Shown here: one piece after another, positions 37,782 through 50,410 of the stretch
How positions within the stretch are numbered: position 1 is the stretch's first letter
Layout of the letters: each line of letters begins with the position of its first letter
From: Delphinus delphis
Lineage: Eukaryota > Chordata > Mammalia > Artiodactyla > Delphinidae
Assembly (NCBI RefSeq): GCF_949987515.2
Contig: NW_027192651.1
Location: 62,001-126,000, forward strand
Reading direction: 5' to 3'
Length of the DNA stretch: 64,000 nucleotides
Notes under the pieces: generated by a model
The model's input: the letters and a program-made list of their open reading frames with translations, nothing else
Databases searched by the model: none
What the model was told of the DNA's origin: nothing
Program-made: the position numbers and the translations under genes

Positions 37782-39359
37782 TTGGCCAAAAAGGGCGTAT
37801 GCGTTTTTTCCTGAATATATTCAGGAAAAAACGCATACGCCCTTTTTGGCCAACCCAGCAAGCTTGCAAAGGAAATCTGCACTACAATGAAGTCTCACTT
37901 CCCCCCGGTCAAAAGGGCCATCTGAAAAAAGTGTAAAATCCAGAAAGGCAGGACAGGCCATGGAGAACTGGGAGCCTTGTTATGCTGATGGGCGGGATGT
38001 AAATTGCCAACAACCACTCGGGAGAAGTGTATGGTGTTTCCTGAAACATGTAAACAACAAAGCAACAGAACCTAGGGCACTTCCACTTATGGTCCTATAG
38101 CTTAGGGAAATTAAAATCAAAAAGACACAGCCACCCCAAAGTTTGGAACGTCTCTGTTTACAAGAACCTCGTTTACAGTACAAGTTCAACATCGCAGAAA
38201 GTGAAAAATGGATAAAGAACTTGTGGTATTTACTTACAAAGCAATATCACTCAGCAATGAAATCTGTGTCATCAGGCCCTTAGCAGCACAATGAGTGGAT
38301 TCAGGTATGATGATTCTAACTGAAATAAGTCACACAGAAAAAGAAACATCATAAGATATCAGTAATACACGGAATGGAAACTTGGCTACACAGGAACTGA
38401 ATTACAGAACAGAACAGGGTCTCAAATTTAGAAAACCAACTTATTCTTGCTTAAGGGTAAAGGTGAGTTGGGATGCTGCATAAAACCAGAGATTGAAATG
38501 AGCACAGATAAAGTTCCTTAAGCCAAATATGGAATAGACAAGAGCTACTCCTTGCTCAACGAAATGGACTCAACACCGCATATTAAACGCCTAAGAATGT
38601 ACCTGACTAGTAAGTATCTTAAAACCTATGGATTGCTATGTCTCCGAAAGAGAATCAAGCATGTGTACAGGGGCATAAACGCAGCAGTGATAGGATTGGA
38701 GAGGTTCGTGAGCAAATGAAGACCCTTTGAAGTCATATTGCATGGTACCCATTCCACGGGTTTCAACTACCCAGTTTTAAGGTATTCTTCCTTCAGCTAA
38801 AACATGCATGTGGAACCCAGAGTATGATCAACCATGTGATCGGGAGACGTGTTTAAATATGTCTCAGTTTTCGTACCCTGGTACTCGGGTGCAACATTCC
38901 AGACGCTTTACTAACACTCTCCCCACTTGGAGAGTCAGTCCCTTTAACCTCCTGTTTGGCCCAGTTTGCAATTTCTGTGGAAGATGAACAGGAATAGCGA
39001 GAACCAATGAGAGCTAGCTGGAGGTGTCTGGATGGGCAAATTTAACTCTCATTTCCCACCAGGAAGAGGAATTAACCAAAGGCTCAGCATGCCGTGCCAG
39101 AACCAGATTAGGTCCTGAAGACATCCTGGGGTGTTGCGGCCAGGTCACAAGAAAGCGAGTTGAAGAAAGGAGCTCAGGGGCACTGTAATTCACAAACCTG
39201 CAGAGTTATAAATGACAGCTATCGTCCAAAAATACACTGAAGTAAGGCTGCCAAGAGGACTTGAAAGCGGGTCAGAATTGCAGGAAACCGATTTCAGGAG
39301 GTAGACTGGAATTGCATTGAAAGCATAGGAAAAGAGGCAGAACGTCCACAATGATGCAC
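37782..39359 (+). repeat. Satellite unit 24, type E (1578 bp)
   Basis: Perfect palindrome with CCCAGC flank. Markers: AACATGTAAACAACAAAG, GAGTTGGGATGCTG, GGTTCGTGAGC. Matched by unit 27 at an offset of 4735. Confidence 0.9.
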
Positions 39360-40938
39360 TTGGCCAAAAAGGGCATATGCGTTTTTTCCTGAATATATTT
39401 CAGGAAAAAACGCATACGCACTTTTTGGCCAACCAAGCAAACTTGCAAAGGAAATCTGCACTACAATGAAGTCTCACTTCTCCCCGGTCAAAAGGGCCAT
39501 CTGAAAAAAGTGTAAAATCCAGAAAGGCAACAGGACATTGAGAACTGGGAGCCTTGTTATGCTGATGGGCGGGATGTAAATTGCCATCAGACACTTGAGA
39601 GAAGTGTATGGTGTTTCCTGAAACATCTAAAAAACAAAGCAACAGAACCTAGGGCACTTCCACTTATGGTCCTATAGCTTAGGGAAATTAAAATCAAAAA
39701 GACACAGCCACCCCAAAGTTTGGAGCGCCTCTGTTTACAAGAACCTCGTTTACCGTACAAGTTCAATATCACAGAAATTGAAAAATGGATAAAGAACTTG
39801 TGGTACTTACGTACAATGCAGTATCACTCAGCAATGAAATCTATGTCATCAGGCCCGTAGAAGCATAATGAGTGGATTCAGGTACGATGATTCTAACTGA
39901 AATAAGTCACACAGAAAAAGAAACATCATAAGATATCAGAAATACACGGAATGTAAACTTGGCTACACAGGAACTGCATTCCAAAACAGAACAGGGTCTC
40001 AAATTTAGAAAACCAACTTATGCTTGCTTAAGGGTAAAGGTGAGTTGGGGTGCTGCATAAAACCAGAGATTGAAATGAGCACAGATAAAGTTCCTTAAGC
40101 CAAATATGGAATAGACAAGAGCTACTCCTTGCTCAACGAAATGGACTCAAAACCCCATATTAAACGCCTAAGAATGTACCTGACTAGTAAGTATCTTAAA
40201 ACCTATGGATTGCTATGTCTCCAAAAGAGAATCAAGCGTGTGTACAGGGGCATAAACGCAGCAGTGATAGGATTGGAGAGCTTCGGTGAGCAAATGAAGA
40301 CCCTTTGAAGTCATATTGCATGGTACCCATTACAAGGGTCTCAACTCTCCAGGTTTAAGGTATTCTTCCTTCAGCTAAAACATGCATGTGGAACACAGAG
40401 TATGATCAACCATGTGAACGGGAGACGTGTTCAAATATTTCTCAGTTTTCCTCCCCTGGTACTCGGGTGCAACATTCCAGACGCTTTACTAACACTCTCC
40501 CGACTTGGAGAGTCAGTCCCTTTAACCTCCTGTTTGGCCCAGTTTGCAATTTCTGCGGAAGATGAACAGGAATAGCGAGAACCAATGAGAGGCTAGCTGG
40601 AGGTGTCTGGACGGGCAAATTTAACTCTCATTTCCCACCAGGAAGAGGAATTAACCAAAGGCTGAGCATGCCGGGCCGGAACCAGATTAGGGCCTGAAGC
40701 CATCCTGCGGTGTTGCGGCCAGCTGAAAAGAAAGCGAGTTGAAGAAAGGAGCTCAGGGGCACTGTAATTCACAAACCTGCAGAGTTATAAATGACAGCTA
40801 TCGTCCAAAAATAGACTGAAGTAAGGCTGCCAAGAGGACTTGAAAGCGGGGCAGAATTGCAGGAAACCGATTTCAGGAGGTAGACTGGAATTGCATTGAA
40901 AGCATAGGAAAAGAGGCAGAACGTCCACAATGATGCAC
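39360..40938 (+). repeat. Satellite unit 25, type F (1579 bp)
   Basis: 73-bp palindrome (39360-39432) with the F insertion, C to A at 39420 and a private G to A at 39375. Markers: CAGAAATTGAAAAATGG, GATATCAGAAATACAC, GGAGAGCTTCGG, CAAATATTTCTCAG. Confidence 0.9.
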
Positions 40939-42516
40939 TTGGCCAAAAAGGGCGTATGCGTTTTTTCCTGAATATATTCAGGAAAAAACGCATACACCCT
41001 TTTTGGCCAACCAAGCAAGCTTGCAAAGGAAATCTGCACTACAATGAAGTCTCACTTCCCCCCGGTCAAAAGGGCCATCTGAAGAAAGTGTAAAATGCAG
41101 AAAGGCAACAGGCCATTGAGAACTGGGAGCCTTGTTATGCTGATGGGCGGGATGTAAATTGCCAACAGACACTTGGGAGAAGTGTATGGTGTTTCCTGAA
41201 ACATCTAAAAAACAAAGCAACAGAGCCTAGGGCACTTCCACTTATGGTCCTATAGCTTAGGGAAATTAAAATCAAAAAGACACAGCCACCCCAAAGTTTG
41301 GAACGGCTCTGTTTACAAGAACCTCATTTACAGTACAAGTTCAACATCGCAGAAAGTGAAAAATGGATAAAGAAGTTGTGGTATTCACTTACAAAGCAAT
41401 ATCACTCAGCAATGAAATCTATGTCATCAGGCCCTTAGCAGCACAATGAGTGGATTCAGGTATGATGATTCTAACTGAAATAAGTCACACAGAAAAAGAA
41501 ACATCATAAGATATCAGTAATACACGGAATGGAAACTTGGCTACACAGGAACTGAATTACAGAACAGAACAGGGTCTCAAATTTAGAAAACCAACTTATG
41601 CTTGCTTAAGGGGAAAGGTGAGTTGGGGTGCTGCATAAAACCAGAGATTGAAATGAGCACAGATAAAGTTCCTTAAGCCAAATATGGAATAGACAAGAGC
41701 TACTCCTTGCTCAACGAAATGGACTCAACACCGCATATTAAACGCCTAAGAATGTACCTGACTAGTAAGTATCTTAAAACCTATGGATTGCTATGTCTCT
41801 GAAAGAGAATCAAGCATGTGTACAGGGGCATAAACGCAGCAGTGATAGGATTGGAGAGGTTCGGTGAGCAAATGAAGACCCTTTGAAGTCATATTGCATG
41901 GTACCCATTCCACGGGTTTCAACTACCCAGGTTTAAGGTATTCTTCCTTCAGCTAAATCATGCATGTGGAACCTAGAGTATGATCAACCATGTGATCGGG
42001 AGACGTGTTCAAATATGTCTCAGTTTTCGTACCCTGGTACTCGGGTGCAACATTCCAGACGCTTTACTAACACTCTCCCGACTTGGAGAGTCAGTCCCTT
42101 TAACCTCCTGTTTGGCACAGTTTGCAATTTCTGCGGAAGATGAACAGGAATAGCGAGAACCAATGAGAGACTAGCTGGAGGTGTCTGGACGGGCAAATTT
42201 AACTCTCATTTCCCACCAGGAAGAGGAAATAACCAAAGGCTCAGCGTGCCGTGCCGGAACCAGATTAGGGCCTGAAGCCATCCTGCGGTGTTGCGGCCAG
42301 CTCACAAGAAAGCGAGTTGAAGAAAGGAGCTCAGGGGCACTGTAATTCACAAACCTGCAGAGTTATAAATGACAGCTATCGTCCAATAATAGACTGAAGT
42401 AAGGCTGCCAAGAGGACTTGAAAGCGGGGCAGAATTGCAGGAAACCGATTTCAGGAGGTAGACTGGAATTGCATTGAAAGCATAGGAAAAGAGGCAGAAC
42501 GTCCACAATGATGCAC
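40939..42516 (+). repeat. Satellite unit 26, type G (1578 bp)
   Basis: Right palindrome arm has G to A at 40996. G markers: CTGAAGAAAGTGTAAAATGC, AAAGGCAACAGGCC, GTGGTATTCACTT, GGAATGGAAAC. Private: TGTCTCTGAAAGAG, GCTAAATCATGC. Matched by unit 29. Confidence 0.9.
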
Positions 42517-44094
42517 TTGGCCAAAAAGGGCGTATGCGTTTTTTCCTGAATATATTCAGGAAAAAACGCATACGCCCTTTTTGGCCAACCAAGCAAGCTT
42601 GCAAAGGAAATCTGCACTACAATGAAGTCTCACTTCCCCCCGGTCAAAAGGGCCATCTGAAGAAAGTGTAAAATGCAGAAAGGCAGGACAGGCCATGGAG
42701 AACTGGGAGCCTTGTTATGCTGATGGGCGGGATGTAAATTGCCAACAACCACTCGGGAGAAGTGTATGGTGTTTCCTGAAACATGTAAACAACAAAGCAA
42801 CAGAACCTAGGGCACTTCCACTTATGGTCCTATAGCTTAGGGAAATTAAAATCAAAAAGACACAGCCACCCCAAAGTTTGGAACGTCTCTGTTTACAAGA
42901 ACCTCGTTTACAGTACAAGTTCAACATCGCAGAAAGTGAAAAATGGATAAAGAACTTGTGGTATTTACTTACAAAGCAATATCACTCAGCAATGAAATCT
43001 GTGTCATCAGGCCCTTAGCAGCACAATGAGTGGATTCAGGTATGATGATTCTAACTGAAATAAGTCACACAGAAAAAGAAACATCATAAGATATCAGTAA
43101 TACACGGAATGTAAACTTGGCTACACAGGAACTGAATTACAGAACAGAACAGGGTCTCAAATTTAGAAAACCAACTTATTCTTGCTTAAGGGTAAAGGTG
43201 AGTTGGGATGCTGCATAAAACCAGAGATTGAAATGAGCACAGATAAAGTTCCTTAAGCCAAATATGGAATAGACAAGAGCTACTCCTTGCTCAACGAAAT
43301 GGACTCAACACCGCATATTAAACGCCTAAGAATGTACCTGACTAGTAAGTATCTTAAAACCTATGGATTGCTATGTCTCCGAAAGAGAATCAAGCATGTG
43401 TACAGGGGCATAAACGCAGCAGTGATAGGATTGGAGAGGTTCGTGAGCAAATGAAGACCCTTTGAAGTCATATTGCATGGTACCCATTCCACGGGTTTCA
43501 ACTACCCAGGTTTAAGGTTTTCTTCCTTCAGCTAAAACATGCATGTGGAACCCAGAGTATGATCAACCATGTGATCGGGAGACGTGTTTAAATATGTCTC
43601 AGTTTTCGTACCCTGGTACTCGGGTGCAACATTCCAGACGCTTTACTAACACTCTCCCCACTTGGAGAGTCAGTCCCTTTAACCTCCTGTTTGGCCCAGG
43701 TTGCAATTTCTGTGGAAGATGAACAGGAATAGCGAGAACCAATGAGAGCTAGCTGGAGGTGTCTGGATGGGCAAATTTAACTCTCATTTCCCACCAGGAA
43801 GAGGAATTAACCAAAGGCTCAGCATGCCGTGCCAGAACCAGATTAGGTCCTGAAGACATCCTGGGGTGTTGCGGCCAGGTCACAAGAAAGCGAGTTGAAG
43901 AAAGGAGCTCAGGGGCACTGTAATTCACAAACCTGCAGAGTTATAAATGACAGCTATCGTCCAAAAATACACTGAAGTAAGGCTGCCAAGAGGACTTGAA
44001 AGCGGGTCAGAATTGCAGGAAACCGATTTCAGGAGGTAGACTGGAATTGCATTGAAAGCATAGGAAAAGAGGCAGAACGTCCACAATGATGCAC
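42517..44094 (+). repeat. Satellite unit 27, type E (1578 bp)
   Basis: Perfect palindrome, but flank CCAAGC and GAAGAAAGTG as in type G at the start, then E (AACATGTAAACAACAAAG). The duplication junction therefore appears to lie within its first ~200 bases. Private: AAGGTTTTCTTCC, CCAGGTTGCAATT. Confidence 0.9.
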
Positions 44095-45673
44095 TTGGCC
44101 AAAAAGGGCGTATGCGTTTTTTCCTGAATATATTTCAGGAAAAAACGCATACGCACTTTTTGGCCAACCAAGCAAACTTGCAAAGGAAATCTGCACTACA
44201 ATGAAGTCTCACTTCTCCCCGGTCAAAAGGGCCATCTGAAAAAAGTGTAAAATCCAGAAAGGCAACAGGCCATTGAGAACTGGGAGCCTTGTTATGCTGA
44301 TGGGCGGGATGTAAATTGCCATCAGACACTTGGGAGAAGTGTATGGTGTTTCCTGAAACATCTAAAAAACAAAGCAACAGAACCTAGGGCACTTCCACTT
44401 ATGGTCCTATAGCTTAGGGAAATTAAAATCAAAAAGACACAGCCACCCCAAAGTTTGGAGCGCCTCTGTTTACAAGAACCTCGTTTACCGTACAAGTTCA
44501 ATACCACAGAAATTGAAAAATGGATAAAGAACTTGTGGTACTAACGTACAATGCAGTATCACTCAGCAATGAAATCTATGTCATCAGGCCCTTAGCAGCA
44601 CAATGAGTGGATTCAGGTATGATGATTCTAACTGAAATAAGTCACACAGAAAAAGAAACATCATAAGATATCAGAAATACACGGAATGTAAACTTGGCTA
44701 CACAGGAACTGCATTCCAAAACAGAACAGGGTCTCAAATTTAGAAAACCAACTTATGCTTGCTTCAGGGGAAAGGTGAGTTGGGGTGCTGCATAAAACCA
44801 GAGATTGAAATGAGCACAGATAAAGTTCCTTAAGCCAAATATGGAATAGACAAGAGCTACTCCTTGCTCAACGAAATGGACTCAAAACCCCATATTAAAC
44901 GCCTAAGAATGTACCTGACTAGTAAGTATCTTAAAACCTATGGATTGCTATGTCTCCAAAAGAGAATCAAGCGTGTGTACAGGGGCATAAACGCAGCAGT
45001 GATAGGATTGGAGAGCTTCGGTGAGCAAATGAAGACCCTTTGAAGTCATATTGCATGGTACCCATTACACGGGTCTCAACTCTCCAGGTTTAAGGTATTC
45101 TTCCTTCAGCTAAAACATGCATGTGGAACACAGAGTATGATCAACCATGTGAACGGGAGACGTGTTCAAATATTTCTCAGTTTTCCTCCCCTGGTACTCG
45201 GGTGCAACATTCCAGACGCTTTACTAACACTCTCCCGACTTGGAGAGTGAGTCCGTTTAACCTCCTGTTTGGCCCAGTTTGCAATTTCTGCGGAAGATGA
45301 ACAGGAATAGCGAGAACCAATGAGAGGCTAGCTGGAGGTGTCTGGACGGGCAAATTTAACTCTCATTTCCCACCGGGAAGCGGAATTAACCAAAGGCTGA
45401 GCATGCCGGGCCGGAACCAGATTAGGGCCTGAAGCCATCCTGCGGTGTTGCGGCCAGGTCACAAGAAAGCGAGTTGAAGAAAGGAGCTCAGGGGCACTGT
45501 AATTCACAAACCTGCAGAGTTATAAATGACAGCTATCGTCCAAAAATAGACTGAAGTAAGGCTGCCAAGAGGACTTGAAAGCGGGTCAGAATTGCAGGAA
45601 AGCGATTTCAGGAGGTAGACTGGAATTGCATTGAAAGCATAGGAAAAGAGGCAGAACGTCCACAATGATGCAC
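44095..45673 (+). repeat. Satellite unit 28, type F (1579 bp)
   Basis: 73-bp palindrome (44095-44167) with the F insertion and C to A at 44155. Matches unit 25 except for a short patch at 44592-44620 carrying the other haplotype. Private: GCTTCAGGGGAAAGG, GTCCGTTTAACC, CACCGGGAAGCGG. Confidence 0.9.
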
Positions 45674-47251
45674 TTGGCCAAAAAGGGTGTATGCGTTTTT
45701 TCCTGAATATATTCAGGAAAAAACGCATACGCCCTTTTTGGCCAACCAAGCAAGCTTGCAAAGGAAATCTGCACTACAATGAAGTCTCACTTCCCCCCGG
45801 TCAAAAGGGCCATCTGAAGAAAGTGTAAAATGCAGAAAGGCAACAGGCCATTGAGAACTGGGAGCCTTGTTATGCTGATGGGCGGGATGTAAATTGCCAA
45901 CAGACACTTGGGAGAAGTGTATGGTGTTTCCTGAAACATCTAAAAAACAAAGCAACAGAGCCTAGGGCACTTCCACTTATGGTCCTATAGCTTAGGGAAA
46001 TTAAAATCAAAAAGACACAGTCACCCCAAAGTTTGGAACAGCTCTGTTTACAAGAACCTCGTTTACAGTACAAGTTCAACATCGCAGAAAGTGAAAAATG
46101 GATAAAGAAGTTGTGGTATTCACTTACAAAGCAATATCACTCAGCAATGAAATCTATGTCATCAGGCCCTTAGCAGCACAATGAGTGGATTCAGGTATGA
46201 TGATTCTAACTGAAATAAGTCACACAGAAAAAGAAACATCATAAGATATCAGTAATACACGGAATGGAAACTTGGCTACACAGGAACTGAATTACAGAAC
46301 AGAACAGGGTCTCAAATTTAGAAAACCATCTTATGCTTGCTTAAGGGGAAAGGTGAGTTTGGGTGCTGCATAAAACCAGAGATTGAAATGAGCACAGATA
46401 AAGTTCCTTAAGCCAAATATGGAATAGACAAGAGCTACTCCTTGCTCAACGAAATGGACTCAACACCGCATATTAAACGCCTAAGAATGTACCTGACTAG
46501 TAAGTATCTTAAAACCTATGGATTGCTATGTCTCCGAAAGAGAATCAAGCATGTGTACAGGGGCATAAACGCAGCAGTGATAGGATTGGAGAGGTTCGGT
46601 GAGCAAATGAAGACCCTTTGAAGTCATATTGCATGGTACCCATTCCACGGGTTTCAACTACCCAGGTTTAAGGTATTCTTCCTTCAGCTAAAACATGCAT
46701 GTGGAACCTAGAGTATGATCAACCATGTGATCGGGAGACGTGTTCAAATATGTCTCAGTTTTCGTACCCTGGTACTCGGGTGCAACAATCCAGACGCTTT
46801 ACTAACACTCTCCCCACTTGGAGAGTCAGTCCCTTTAACCTCCTGTTTGGCCCAGTTTGCAATTTCTGCGGAAGATGAACAGGAATAGCGAGAACCAATG
46901 AGAGGCTAGCTGGAGGTGTCTGGACGGGCAAATTTAACTCTCATTTCCCACCTGGAAGAGGAATTAACCAAAGGCTCAGCGTGCCGTGCCGGAACCAGAT
47001 TAGGGCCTGAAGCCATCCTGCGGTGTTGCGGCCAGCTGAAAAGAAAGCGAGTTGAAGAAAGGAGCTCAGGGGCACTGTAATTCACAAACCTGCAGAGTTA
47101 TAAATGACAGCTATTGTCCAAAAATATACTGAAGTAAGGCTGCCAAGAGGACTTGAAAGCGGGGCAGAATTGCACGAAACCGATTTCAGGAGGTAGACTG
47201 CAATTGCATTGAAAGCATAGGAAAAGAGGCAGAACGTCCACAATGATGCAC
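45674..47251 (+). repeat. Satellite unit 29, type G (1578 bp)
   Basis: Left palindrome arm has C to T at 45688. Second G copy. Private: GACACAGTCACCCC (shared with units 32, 33, 35), GGAACAGCTCTG, GAGTTTGGGTGCTG, CAACAATCCAGACGC. Confidence 0.9.
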
Positions 47252-48831
47252 TTGGCCAAAAAGGGCGTATGCGTTTTTTCCTGAATATATTCAGGAAAAA
47301 ACGCATACGCCCTTTTTGGCCAACCAAGCAAGCTTGCAAAGGAAATCTGCACTACAATGAAGTCTCACTTCCCCCCGGTCAAAAGGGCCATCTGAAAAAA
47401 GTGTAAAATCCAGAAAGGCAGGACAGGCCATGGAGAACTGGGAGCCTTGTTATGCTGATGGGCGGGATGTAAATTGCCAACAGACACTCAGGAGAAGTGT
47501 ATGGTGTTTCCTGAAACATCTAAAAAACAAAGCAACAGAGCCTAGGGCACTTCCACTTATGGTCCTATAGCTTAGGGAAATTAAAATCAAAAAGACACAG
47601 CCACCCCAAAGTTTGGGACGCCTCCGTTTACAAGAACCTCGTTTACCGTACAAGTTCAATATCACAGAAAGTGAAAAATGGATAAAGAACTTGTGGTACT
47701 TACGTACAATGCAGTATCACTCAGCAATGAAATCTATGTCATCAGGCCCGTAGCAGTATAATGAGTGGATTCAGGTACGAAGATTCTAACTGAAATAAGT
47801 CACACAGAAAAAGAAACATCATAAGATATCACTAATACATGGAATGTAAACTTGGCTACACAGGAACTGCATTCCAAAACAGAACAGGGTCTCAAATTTA
47901 GAAAACCAACTTATGCTTGCTTAAGGGGAAAGGTGAGTTGGGGTGCTGCATAAAACCAGAGATTGAAATGAGCACAGATAAAGTTTCTTAAGCCAAATAT
48001 GGAATGGACAAGAGCTACTCCTTGCTCAACGAAATGGACTCAAAACCCCATATTAAACGCCTAAGAATGTACCTGACTAGTAAGTATCTTAAAACCTATG
48101 GATTGCTATGTCTCCAAAAGAGAATCAAGCGTGTGTACAGGGACATAAACGCAGCAGTGATAGGATTGGAGAGGTTCGGTGAGCAAATGAAGACCCTTTG
48201 AAGTCATATTGCATGGTACCCATTACACGGGTCTTAACTCTCCAGGTTTAAGGTATTCTTCCTTCAGCTAAAACATGCATGTGGAACCTAGAGTATGATC
48301 AACCATGTGAACGGGAGACGTGTTCAAATATGTCTCAGTTTTCGTACCCTGGTACTCGGGTGCAACATTCCAGACGCTTTACTAACACTCTCCCGACTTG
48401 GAGAGTCAGCGCCTTTAACCTCCTGTTTGGCCCAGTTTGCAATTTCTGCGGAAGATGAACAGGAATAGCGAGAACCAATGAGAGACTAGCTGGAGGTGTC
48501 TGGACGGGCAAATTTAACTCTCATTTCCCACCAGGAGGAGGAAATAACCAAAGGCTCAGCGTGCCGTGCCAGAACCAGATTAGGGCCTGAAGCCATCCTG
48601 CGGTGTTGCGGCCAGGTCACAAGAAAGCGAGTTGAAGAAAGGAGCTCAGGGGCACTGTAATTCACACACCTGCAGAGTTATAAATGACAGCTATCGTCCA
48701 AAAATAGACTGAAGTAAGGCTGCCAAGAGGACTTGAAAGCGGGGCAGAATTGCAGGAAACCGATTTCAGGAGGTAGACTGGAATTGCATTGAAAGCATAG
48801 GAAAAGAGGCAGAACGTCCACAATGATGCAC
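47252..48831 (+). repeat. Satellite unit 30 (1580 bp)
   Basis: Perfect palindrome. Y haplotype with private CGTAGCAGTATAATG, GGTACGAAGATTC, GGAATGGACAAG and AGGGACATAAAC. CTCAAAACCCC links it to type F. The private GAATGGAC supplies the ATG of an incidental 65-codon frame. Confidence 0.85.
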
Positions 48832-50410
48832 TTGGCCAAAAAGGGCGTATGCGTTTTTTCCTGAATATATTCAGAAAAAAACGCATACGCCCTTTTTGGC
48901 CAACCAAGCAAGCTTGCAAAGGAAATCTGCACTACAATGAAGTCTCACTTCCCCCCGGTCAAAAGGGCCATCTGAAAAAAGTGTAAAATCCAGAAAGGCA
49001 GGACAGGCCATGGAGAACTGGGAGCCTTGTTATGCTGATGGGCGGGACGTAAATTGCCAACAACCACTCGGGAGAAGTTTATGATGTTTCCTGAAACATC
49101 TAAAAAACAAAGCAACAGAACCTAGGGCACTTCCACTTATGGTCCTATAGCTTAGGGAAATTAAAATCAAAAAGACACAGCCACCCCAAAGTTTGGAACG
49201 CCTCTGTTTACAAGAACGTCTTTTACAGTACAAGTTCAACATCGCAGAAAGTGAAAAATGGATAAAGAACTTGTGGTATTTACTTACAAAGCAATATCAC
49301 TCAGCAATGAAATCTGTGTCATCAGGCCCTTAGCAGCACAATGAGTGGATTCAGGTATGATGATTCTAACTGAAATAAGTCACACAGAAAAAGAAACATC
49401 ATAAGATATCAGTAATACACGGAATGTAAACTTGGCTACACAGGAACTGAATTACAGAACAGAACAGGGTCTCAAATTTAGAAAACCAACTTATGCTTGC
49501 TTAAGGGGAAAGGTGAGTTGCGGTGCTGCATAAAACCAGAGATTGAAATGAGCACAGATAAAGTTCCTTAAGTCAAATATGGAATAGACAAGAGCTACTC
49601 CTTGCTCAACGAAATGGACTCAACACCGCATATTAAACGCCTAAGAATGTACCTGACTAGTAAGTATCTTAAAACCTATGGATTGCTATGACTCCGAAAG
49701 AGAATCAAGCATGTGTACAGGGGCATAAACGCAGCAGTGATAGGATTGGAGAGGTTCGGTGAGCAAATGAAGACCCTTTGAAGTCATATTGCATGGTACC
49801 CATTACACGGGTTTTAACTCTCCAGGTTTAAGGTATTCTTCCTTCATCTAAAACATGCATGTGGAACCTAGAGTATGATCAACCATGTGATCGGGAGACG
49901 TGTTCAAATATGTCTCAGTTTTCGTACCTGGTACTCGGGTGCAACATTCCAGATGCTTTACTAACACTCTCCTGACTTGGAGAGTCAGCGCCTTTAACCT
50001 CCTGTTTGGCCCAGTTTGCAATTTCTGCGGAAGATGTACAGGAATAGGGAGAACCAATGAGAGACTAGCTGGAGGTGTCTGGACGGGCAAATTTAACTCT
50101 CATTTCCCACCAGGAAGAGGAAATAACCAAAGGCTCAGCGTGCCGTGCCGGAACCAGATTAGGGCCTGAAGCCATCCTGCGGTGTTGCGGCCAGTTCACA
50201 AGAAAGCGAGTTGAAGAAAGGAGCTCAGGGGCACTGTAATTCACAAACCTGCAGAGTTATAAATGACAGCTATCGTCCAAAAATAGACTGAAGTAAGGCT
50301 GCCAAGAGGACTTGAAAGCGGGGCAGAATTGCAGGAAACCGATTTCAGGAGGTAGACTGGAATTGCATTGAAAGCATAGGAAAAGAGGCAGAACGTCCAC
50401 AATGATGCAC
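48832..50410 (+). repeat. Satellite unit 31, type H (1579 bp)
   Basis: Right palindrome arm has G to A at 48875. H markers: GAGTTGCGGTGCTG, GCTATGACTCCGAAAG, CACGGGTTTTAAC, CTTCATCTAAAAC, TTTCGTACCTGGTAC (1-base deletion), GAAGATGTACAGG. Matched by the later part of unit 32. Confidence 0.9.

Larger units (their letters stand above)
34625..47251 (+). repeat. Higher-order domain E-F-E-F-G-E-F-G
   Basis: Units 24-26 recur as units 27-29 at an offset of 4735; units 22-23 resemble units 24-25 at about 3157. F units share an insertion inside the palindrome; E units share two small deletions; G units share a 2-base deletion with F. Confidence 0.85.
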
